Shown: in pieces, positions 55,947 through 64,000 of the stretch
Position numbering within the stretch: position 1 is the stretch's first letter
How the letters are laid out: the number at the start of each line of letters is the position of its first letter
Translations under genes and position numbers: made by a program
Notes under the pieces: model-generated
The model's input: only the letters and a program-made list of their open reading frames with translations
Database searches by the model: none
What the model was told of the DNA's origin: nothing
Assembly (NCBI GenBank): GCA_011799875.1
Contig: CM022297.1
Location: 361,402,921 to 361,466,920 of the forward strand
Source of the DNA: Thinopyrum elongatum
Lineage: Eukaryota; Streptophyta; Magnoliopsida; Poales; Poaceae
DNA length: 64,000 bases
Reading direction: 5' to 3'

Positions 55947-57924
55947 CTTTTTCTCGAAACGGAGGCAAAGATTGCATCATCTATTAAATAAGCAGAAGTG
56001 AATTGCCCAATTAATTACGGAAAACCGGGCAAAAACCGGAACAACAAGGGCCAAGCCCACTCTCAACTAACACACACACAAGATAAAGCCCACCCTCATC
56101 AACAACATGTCAACCTGCAGCCAGACAACGCAGCTCCGACTCTGACGGAGAACTCAGAAGAACAAAATAAGGCGAAAGTTGGCGCCACGAAAAATCGCCG
56201 AACGGGTCACTTGCAGCCAGTCATCGTATACCACAGGGCCCCACCACCACAGCTTCGACTCCACAGCAACAAACAAACCGAGGCAATACCGCAGACACGC
56301 CGAAGAAGAGCCGACTACCGCAATCATTGCCGCGTCGCCGACATCGCTCCCACCATCATCGTTGCCATAGAAGCCTGGTCGCCACAGTGATCCTCTCAGG
56401 GTCGCCGCCCTGACATCCACCGCTCCGTCGCGCCCAGCGCACTCCACCGGCACCGCCTTCCGGGGCCGCCACCCCAACATACCACCGCTCCCCTCGAGCA
56501 GCAACGCCGCACAGCCCAGTTGCCCGCAGCCCACGCTACTTAGGGCAACCGCTCGCAGACCACGATCATCGCACCACATCTGGGGCCGCCGCCCCGACAT
56601 AAAGTCAGACCGCCCCTCTGGGGCGCATCGACCGAGCCGACAACCCCACCGCCCAAGCGGGACAAGGATGCCACCCAACCAATGTCGAGATAGAGCCCCA
56701 CCTCATAGAGCTACCACTCTCATTGTTCCCGAGATCGCCATCTCGGCGCACAATCAGAAACCACCCGGAGCCGCCGCCCCGACATCCACTGCCCCCGCCG
56801 ACGAAGAGATCTATGCAAACCGCAATATGCTAACTCTCCAAGGCGATGCCTCAAAGAAGGAAACGATGTAGCCGCCGTCATCGCCCGCTTCGACCATCCG
56901 AAGCTAGAGATTTCTCCCGGAGAGTCGTGTAATGGAGCTCCACGACAACACCTTCAAGAAGGGGAATGACACCATGGCCATGGCGCCGCTGTTGTCCGCA
57001 CCGACCCAAAGTCAGTGCTGGACTTTCGCCCGGAGCTCCTCCACACCTCCGAATCCGAGCAAATCCGAAGCACTGCATAGCACACAATCCCCGGTTGACG
57101 TCCACCGGCTCCACCTCGTGGTGCCAGCCGCTGCACCTCGCCACCCCAACCGCCCGAGCTTGCACACCCGCAAGCATCACACGGGCGCACCCTGCACCAG
57201 CCAACCGCAACACCTCACGCTGCGACGGCCAACAACAGACATCTTGCGGGAAGATAGCCGACCTCAGCTCCGGGGCCGCTGCCCCAGCGTCCTCAGCACC
57301 CCATTTCTGCCCACCGGCACCACATTGGGGCTCCACCAGCCAGACGGAACCACAGCAACAGCAGAAATCAAAGCCGCCGGCCCAGATCCAGTGAATCCCG
57401 GCCATAGGCGACCATCCGCAGCCAGCCCGCTCCCCCCGCAACCCGAACTCCGCCGAGCTCAACGCGCGCTGCCACCGCCCGCGGAAAGCCGGCCCCAGAC
57501 GGAGTCACCTACGCCAGACCCGGTCGTCGGCGCACCGGCTGACCACCACGCAGCCAGGATCGAGCGCCCAAGCCGCAGACCCACGCAGGCCCAGATCGGG
57601 CCCGCAAGGCTGCGGCCACCGCCGTCCGACGCAGCACTGCGCCTCCCCTCTGCCGCGAGCCTCCACTGACGCCGAGCGTCACCACCGCCCCGAGCACAAC
57701 CAGCGGCGCGAGCCCAGCCGCCGCCCTACGAGCGGCCAGCTGCAGCACCAGGGCCAAGCCCTACCCCGCGCCACCAAGAGAAGAGGAGGCCCCGCCTCCG
57801 CCATTCACGCGCGGTCTTTGCCCAGCCGCATCCTCCGGCGGCGGCGAGGGGGGTAGACGGAGAGAGGGGACACCGGCAGCGGTGGTTTTGGTGTCCGCCC
57901 GTGTCGCCCTTGGGAGGAGCGACG
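55947..57924 (-). mobile_element. LINE-like retroposon, 1978 bp, minus orientation
   Basis: Perfect 14-bp duplication TGGAGATATGTAGT at 55933-55946 and 57925-57938. The left end CTTTTTCTCGAAACGGAGGC is the reverse of a short A-tail. The interior is C-rich on this strand, with long open frames on both strands rich in Pro/Ala/Arg/Ser and no known domain. It sits in the duplicated PAC 3' flank, and the first PAC copy (9490) shows the empty site. Confidence 0.82.
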
Positions 57925-58588
57925 TGGAGATATGTAGTGATGTATACATTTCGACCATTGATAGTGGTTGCTCTGCGACTGGATGCTCCTTGTCCAATTA
58001 TACATTTATACTTGCACTGCTGGCTGCCACTCTCACCGTGGCAAAGGCAAGCCATGTCTCTGTTGTATTGTTCCCAAGTGACTTGCTAACCTGTAAATCT
58101 GATCTTCAAACTGAAAAAAGTAGTTGCAGTTTTGCATCTTTCTGAAAATGCACAAGCTAGGACATTGTACATGCATTAAACATGGTCTGTGCTCCATGTG
58201 CTTACTTGACCTGATCGTGCAATGCTTGAATTGCTGCACATGCACACCATTCTCCTGGCATTGGAAGTTAAAAAGCAACACGGTGAGGTACTTGCTGTCA
58301 AGGAATGCTGAATTTACCGAAGGAATGCAATAGCTCCAACCGTTGAGGCTAACTAGCTAGACTAAGGTTCGGGAAACAGCCAGTGGAAGTATAGTGTGGA
58401 ACTCGGAGATATGCCACAGTAGATATAGGTGGCCGGTGATCGTCAGGAAGACGTCATTTAGGCTTGGGATACATCTGGAATATGAGACTGCCCACATTTG
58501 AAGTTGTAACTGTCGTGGCTACCCTATCAATTTACGTTGTAGCAATGCCGCTGGATCTCCGTACATGTGCGAAATCAAATCGGCTTCA
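57925..58588 (+). other. PAC 3' flank, second copy, last part
   Basis: Matches 9489-10291 with gaps: ACTGGATGCTCCTTGTCC, GTGCTCCATGTGCTTACTTG, GCTTGGGATACATCTGGAAT and others. Similarity ends near 58555, which marks the right end of the duplicated segment. Confidence 0.82.
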
Positions 58589-60400
58589 TTTTTTTTTTTT
58601 TTGAGAATGACGAGCCCCCAGTTTATGCAGGAGAGGGATTGCAGTCATACAACCAAACCTCATGTGCCCTACTTGGCACAGCTACAATCATCTTGAAGTC
58701 CCCATGATCTTTAGCTACCACCGCTAGGTTATGGGCGAGCTTGTTTCTATCCCTGCTAATCCTGCTAATCCGGTTGACTAGACAGGATTCGAAGTGACTC
58801 ATGCACTCGGCCTGCGGAGACAGCTCTTTAGCTGAGTATATAGCAAAAAAACTACCATATTACATGCTCTCGCTACAAAAAATACCACTTTTCTTAATTT
58901 TCTAAAAAACTACCGCAAATTTGGTTGGCTGTTCCAAAAAACACTAGTTGCTGAAGCGTTAAATTTTAATCGCGATTATGACAATGCTGGCCCACCCGTC
59001 GGGTCTGACGTGGCATAAAAGTCAACACCATTAGCTTTGACCGTTAGGTAGACCGTTATGACATGGGAGTCCACATGTCGGTCCCTTCCAAAAAAATAAA
59101 AAACAATCAGATCCCTGTGACTATTTTAAAAAAGCAATCATATCCCTGTAACTTTTTAGAAAAAGCAATTGGGTCCCTGTGACGTATTTTTATAAAAGCA
59201 AACAAGTCCATCTAACTTTTTTTTAAAAGCAATCGGGTCCCTACATTTTTTTAGAAAAAGCGATCAGGTCCCTATTGGTACTAAAAAAAGCCATCCGGTC
59301 CCGTGCGCCGGCCATGGCTGCGTGCACCACCTGCGTAGGGTCATGGCTGCACCAGCAACGGCGGCGCCGGCCGTGGATGCGTGCATCACCTGTGCTGAGC
59401 TGTGGCTGCACCGGCAGGGGTAGCGCCGGCGTGGCTGCGTGCACCACCTGCCTGCCGACAGGCCGTGGCTGTGTGCGAGTGCGCGCACCACCTTCGAGTT
59501 TGGCGGCGACGTGCCATGGGGACGACGGCGACGAAAGGTAGGAAGGTGATGGCGGCGCATCCCGTTTTGGCTGTGGCGGCGCGACTCCTGCCATTGCCAG
59601 CGAGGATGGTTGCGGCTAGAACGGGGCGGGGAGGCGAGGGTCCGGCTAGGAGGCGGCGGATCCCGGCGGGGTCGGGAGAGAGAGTGTGTTCCCGCGGGAA
59701 GGAGAGAGAGATAAGGGAAGGAGAGGATCCCGCGGCGATCCGGTCGGGCTCGGGAGAGACAGAGAGTTCCAGTGGGAGGGGAAAGAGATAAGGGGAGGAG
59801 AGGGAGATAGAAGAGCTTACACGTGGGCCCTACATGTAAGTAGCGGTCAAAGAAACGGTTTCACTAGCGGCATTATATCTATTGCCACATGGACTTGACG
59901 GGTGGGCCAGCGTTGTCATAATCATGATTAAAATTTAACGCTTCAGCAACTAGTGTTTTTTGAAACAGCCAACCAAATTTATGGTAGTTTTTTGAAAAAT
60001 TAAAAAAAGTGGTAGTTTTTTGTAGCGAGAGCCGGTAATGTGGTAGTTTTTTTGCTATATACTCCTCTTTAGCTAGTGTGCTGCAATCAGTTTCGATGAT
60101 TATATGGCCATTGAACAGGGCGGACAGGCCTGTCAGGCCTTCTCTAATAGCACAAGCTTCGTATCCTTACTTTTTTGCTGATAGAGGTATCACCCTGATT
60201 TTCGTATCCTTCTGTGTTAGTCTTGCTCTCGGCAGACGTTGCAGACAAGGTGCAAATAACGATAGTTTTACATCTCTTAGGGCCATCGACTTGGCTGTTC
60301 CGTGGAAGTTGCTTCATCATTGCAAAGCTTCGTGGAGGGCAATAGTATTGAGAGCCGCTCAACTGTGTGACCTAGAATGACAACTCATCCGAAAACTCAC
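58589..60400 (-). mobile_element. LINE-derived fragment with RNase H-like (RVT_3) coding, split by a MULE
   Basis: A 14-base T run at 58589-58602 marks the minus-strand 3' end. On the minus strand, right of the MULE, GYEACAIREGLTGLSALFNG then HIIIETDCSTLAKE is the core of a plant RNase H-like domain. Left of the MULE, ISRDRNKLAHNLAVVAKDHG is its C-terminal helix. The two halves join across the MULE target site. Sequence near 60140-60360 looks like the decayed start of the same domain. No target duplication was found, so the right edge is approximate. Confidence 0.7.
58834..60064. mobile_element. Mutator-like (MULE) element with long inverted repeats, 1231 bp
   Basis: Arms 58834-59000 and 59897-60064 are near-perfect complements, starting GAGTATATAGCAAAAAAACT. 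A 10-bp duplication CTCTTTAGCT flanks it (58824-58833, 60065-60074), in line with the 9-10 bp of Mutator elements. No transposase. The interior has degenerate repeats of an AAAAAGCAATCGGGTCCC motif (59089-59300) and a GC-rich block (59300-59800) that may be captured host DNA. Confidence 0.88.
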
Positions 60401-60660
60401 TGGAGAAGGAGATGACTAGCTGAAGTCACTTCACCACTATCAGTCTAATGAGACGAGCCACACTAATAATTTAATACAAGTTTTACAGTAGTTGGCTTTT
60501 TTTGGAGCCGTTCGTTTGTCTCAATCTAACGGCACACACATACGTAGTACTGGCTAGTACTCGGATGAAAGTATTCGAAAGTACTAAAACTTGCGGGGCC
60601 AGTACTAATGACAATGTGGGGACACCTTTTAATCTAGGGGCATTTTAGTCATAGGAAAAA
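60401..60660. other. Intergenic, no feature recognised
   Basis: Mixed-composition DNA between the LINE fragment and the doubtful gene. An AATAATTTAATACA run near 60465 could be TATA-like, but this is weak. Confidence 0.3.
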
Positions 60661-60858
60661 TTTGCACGCCCCTCTCGTCCAATGCAAAACAACCGCCATG
60701 GTTCTTCCCCTCTTCCATCATCATTACAACCGCGGCCATCTCCTCCCTCTCCTGCATTCCAAGTCCATCGCAGCCTTCTCCTCCTTCTGGCGGCCTCAAC
60801 TTTGCTCTTCTCCTCTTCCACATCCACCCCCCTCTCTTCCATCCACACAAGAACCTCG

Positions 60859-61354
60859 ATGGAGCAGCAGATCGCCGGCGGCGAGAACGCCGACTTCATG
60901 GAGATCGCCGGCGGTGACCAGGTCAAGATGGCCAGGTTGACGGAGATCCGTTCTTGGTTTCACAACACAAGGCAGATGAACTGGACGGCAATGACCACTT
61001 TCAAGGAAATGACGAAGAGGGAGAGGGCAAAGCTTCCCCCCCCCCCCCCCCCCCCCCGCCCGCACAACCGATGCACAAGATCGAGATCCTCCTCTGGGTG
61101 ATGGAGCAGGCCGATTCGTCCAACCCGTGGGTCAGGCGGAGGTGGTGGGCGTTCAGATCCAGGGTACAGCATCCACTAGATCAGGAACCCACAGTGCACG
61201 AGGTGCCGTTGCAGATTGTGGAGCCTCCAACCGAGTCGGAGACTCCGAAGCGCAAGAGGAGGAGGACAGTGGTCGCGACCTTGCTACCCCGCCGTTCTCC
61301 ATGCTTCCCTCACCGCTCTCCTCATCTGAACGGTGGCGGTGCAGTTGTTTAGAG
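60859..61354 (+). pseudogene. Doubtful gene: hypothetical basic protein with a frameshift at a C-run
   Basis: From ATG 60859 (MEQQIAGGENADFMEIAGGD) one frame runs through LTEIRSWFHNTRQMNWTAMT to a run of 22 C (61036-61057). After it, protein-like sequence continues in another frame: PMHKIEILLWVMEQADSSNP, WVRRRWWAFRSRVQ, a PETPKRKRRR-type basic cluster that could be a nuclear localisation signal, to a stop at 61352. If the C-run is mis-sized, one protein of about 165 residues would result. I do not recognise it. An in-frame upstream ATG at 60682 is possible. A transposon-derived ORF is as likely as a host gene. Confidence 0.3.
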
Positions 61355-61639
61355 TAAGCTTCCCGCTCCTAATCTTCCTACTGTTCGTGCTTACAGTTGT
61401 GGTGGTAGTGATGATAATAGTTCACTGAGGGAATGCTAGATGTCATTTTATTCTCAATAAATTGTATGAAGATTTCAGTACATGCTGCCTGGGGGCTGGA
61501 TTATGGTGTATATGAACGCTAGGCTACATTTGTATGGTTGTAGTGGTAGAATTTGATGTTCACCTGCACTTCTACTCCAATCCATAGCCTCTAGATGGCA
61601 GCGTAATTAGTTGCAAAGAATAAATTCTGTTTGAGTATT

Positions 61640-62150
61640 GCGAGTTCAGTAGACAGTGGTACACTCTGGGTACACACTGAAAAATTTGAAAACTGCAAGT
61701 TCAGTAGACAGTTGAAGATTCTGAAATATTTCAGTACTGAAATTTCAGTACAGACCCGTTCACACTGAAATTTTTGAGTAGTGCAATTTCAGTACACACG
61801 GGTAGACACTGAAATATTTCAGTACTGCAAGTTTAGTACACAATTGTAGCTTCTGAAATATTTTAGTAGTGCAGTTTCAGTACACGCACGTAGCCACTGA
61901 AATATTTCAGTGGTGCACTTTCAGTACACGCACATAGCCACTGAAATATTTCAGTGCTGCACTTTCAGTACACGCACGTAGCCACTGAAATATTTCAGGG
62001 GTGCTATTTCAGTACACGCACGTAGGCACTGAAATATTTCAGTGGTGCAGTTTCAGTACACGCACGTAGCCACTGAAATATTTCAGTACTGCACATTCAG
62101 TAGTGACATGTAGACACTGAAATATTTCAGTAGTGCCCTGTCAGTGATCT
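61640..62150. repeat. 44-bp minisatellite, about nine to ten units, each with a 16-bp palindrome
   Basis: Unit ACTGAAATATTTCAGT, then about 12 bases, TTTCAGTACACGCACGTAGC. Units are nearly identical between 61860 and 62090 and decay to both sides. ACTGAAATATTTCAGT is its own complement. Confidence 0.9.
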
Positions 62151-62159
62151 TCCATTAAA

Positions 62160-63235
62160 ATATTTAGGGCTTCCTAATGATTAAAAAAATAGACATAAGC
62201 ACTGCAATAATTTTAGTAGGGATGTTGGCTTACTCATGTTGCCGTGCTGTACAACCTTTTGCTTCACTTCCTGTAAGTGCTTCTTGCATGTGCTATGGCC
62301 TACATGCTGATTACTCTCATCACAGCAGTGATTTTGCATCTTGCAAAGGTCTTATTAATTCAACATTGACTTCTATGAACTTTGTATTCAAATTGGTATC
62401 CTACAGTTGTTGTGACAGATTTCCTTGGCATCTTCAAATTACCGTACTGTCATTTTTCCAATAGCAAATGTATTCAATCTGAAATTTTTAGTTACTTATA
62501 TGCTACAGGTGGAAGCATGGATAGGTTGCTGAAGATGCTGGGCCTCACAATAAAAGTCCCTTGCTCAACCTCAACATCAGAAGTTATTTTGCATTTCTAG
62601 TTGTGTCCGTATTTCATGTTATGTATTTGAAGACCAAAAGTTGTTATGCATTAGAAGTTCACTCAGATAATCGTAGTAACTGCAGTCTGTGATTTGTGTT
62701 ATCTGTTATGTATTCTGTTGTGTGTGCATGTGTGTGTGGGATCAAAATCTAATACGGTTCTGATTCCTGTTTTCATGGCCTTGATGCTAAGTTAAGTACA
62801 TGCTGGTCACAGTGATCAGAGGGAAGGGTGGCACTGGTGGGAAATATTTTAGGGTTTTATCACCGTGAAAACCCTAGAAAATCAATAAAACATCGAAAAT
62901 AAATGGAACTAGTCATGGATGCTTCTCATGTTGGTACAAGGGTGTAGAAAGAATTTAGGTCCATTTGAAGCATGTCGAGAAAAACCCGTCCTTCCAGACG
63001 GACCCTTACCTCCTACCCGAATGACCAGTAAATGGCTCTCGGGAGGTCCTACCCCCCCCCCCACCCATACACACACACACAGACATTCATCCAAAGGGGT
63101 AGCACATGATCCCTTCCACTATGTTTGTCTTAGGGTGGACCTAGTTGACACACCAAAAGTAGCCCTAACATGGCCATGACTTGTCACCCTGAAATGTTGG
63201 GCTGGTTTCATACAGGTGAGAAACCGAGCTAGTGC
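62160..63235. other. Intergenic DNA without a recognised gene
   Basis: Open frames here are short and lack domain-like sequence. A C-run and a short CA repeat lie at 63050-63081. The first part keeps single copies of TTTCAGTAGT-type motifs from the minisatellite. Confidence 0.45.
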
Positions 63236-64000
63236 TCTCAAGGTTTTACAACTTTTTAATTTTTTTGAATTTATACTGCCCTGTAGAATGACTGATCAAA
63301 ACATCGGTCAACACCTTAAGGGGGCATTGTAGGATACATTTTTTTCCAAATTTCTTTCATAGCCATGTTTGGCACATCTATTTGAGCATGTAGAACAAAT
63401 TTGGGGTGATTTGGAGGTGGTGGGAAAATCACCTTTTCTACAAAAACTGGCTTAAGTGGACCAAATGGTCCCTCGTGTTTAAGCGTGATTTTTTTGACCT
63501 CCTCTAAATCACCTCCAATTTTGCACACTTGATATCTTACACAAACATAGCTAGGTTTTCAAGGTTTTACAATTTTTTTTTGAATTTATACTGCCATGTA
63601 GAATGACTGATCAAAACATTGGTCTACACCTTAAGGGGGCATTGTAGAATACAATTTTTTCCAAATTTCTTTCATAGCCATGTTTGGCACATGTATTGGA
63701 GCATGTACAACAAATTTGGGGTGATTTGGATGTGGTGGGAAAAATCACATTTTCTACAAAAACTGGCTTAAGTGAGACCAAATGGTTTTAAGCATGATTT
63801 TTTTGACCTCCTTTAAATCACCTCCAATTTTGCACACTTGATATATTACACAAAAATAGCTAGGTTTTCAAGGTTTTACAATTTTTTATTTTTTTGAATT
63901 TATACTGCCCTGTAGAATGACTGATCAAAACATCGGTCTACACCTTAAGGGGGCATTGTAGGATATATTTTTTTCCAAATTTCTTTCATAGCCATGTTTG
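63236..64000. repeat. Tandem repeat, period about 310-320 bp, running off the right edge
   Basis: The landmark CAAGGTTTTACAA recurs at about 63240, 63561 and 63870. Each unit contains TATACTGCC, AATGACTGATCAAAACAT, CCTTAAGGGGGCATTGTAG, TCATAGCCATGTTTGGCAC and CACCTCCAATTTTGCACAC. At least two full units and part of a third are visible. I could not match it to a named satellite. Confidence 0.88.

Noticed and set aside
56932..57669. A 245-codon plus-strand frame in the third LINE-like retroposon
   Set aside because: Pro/Ala/Ser/Arg-rich without domains, antisense to the retroposon, and likely due to GC content.
61640..62150. CRISPR-like array
   Set aside because: The DNA is plant nuclear; units are head-to-tail with similar spacers, so this is a minisatellite.
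62177..62464. A 95-codon frame with a hydrophobic start and many Cys
   Set aside because: No family match that I can see, poor context, AT-rich intergenic DNA.
1..64000. tRNA and rRNA genes
   Set aside because: None recognised. The tRNA-like strings found are retrotransposon primer-binding sites.

Overview
The window is nuclear DNA from a grass, most likely a Triticeae cereal (wheat, Aegilops or barley group). One intact, multi-exon, plant-type nuclear gene sits in a large nest of transposable elements of kinds common in Triticeae: Athila-like gypsy, copia, CACTA, Harbinger, Mutator, Stowaway and LINE. The species assignment is an inference from this TE mix; nothing in the window names the species.

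Layout. 1-3293: an Athila-type gypsy element on the minus strand, running off the left edge, with an odd LTR/internal/LTR junction. 3294-4880: a broken LINE ORF1 on the minus strand. 5156-9263: a complete seven-exon PALE CRESS (PAC) gene on the plus strand, 325 codons, a plastid protein needed for chloroplast ribosome assembly. 9264-10291: its 3' flank. 10292-10938: a LINE 3' end. From 10939 a second, truncated PAC copy starts in the same orientation. It keeps parts of exon 3, all of exons 4 and 7 and the 3' flank, lacks exons 1, 2, 5 and 6, and is stretched over about 47 kb by insertions.

Insertions in the second copy, with boundaries set mostly by target-site duplications (TSDs): a Harbinger-like element carrying one ORF (11476-13312, TTA); a LINE-like retroposon (13482-23435, 14-bp TSD) that itself contains a solo LTR (14119-15483, GTGTG) and a non-autonomous LTR element (15716-22871, AGGCG); an LTR element with two 4.3-kb LTRs around 1.2 kb of internal DNA (23792-33585, GTATC); a second LINE-like retroposon (33823-35358); a copia element (36576-55830, GATTC), inside whose gag sits a CACTA transposon (41108-53884, TTT), inside whose second gene sits a solo LTR (48876-50462, ATGAC); and a third LINE-like retroposon (55947-57924, 14-bp TSD).

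58,560 to the end: a LINE RNase H fragment split by a Mutator-like element with long inverted repeats (58834-60064, 10-bp TSD), a doubtful gene with a C-run frameshift (60859-61354), a 44-bp minisatellite of perfect 16-bp palindromes (about 61,640-62,150), and a tandem repeat of about 310-320 bp that runs off the right edge.

The only host gene judged functional is PAC. The most unusual material is inside the transposons: the CACTA element has two genes preceded by the same repeat/leader module, a protease-like protein without a recognisable catalytic Cys, and a small RNase H1-N/viroplasmin-like protein with a hydrophobic tail; the Harbinger-like element encodes a protein with SUMO-interaction and sumoylation motifs and no transposase; the 4.3-kb-LTR element encodes an unfamiliar protein instead of gag-pol.
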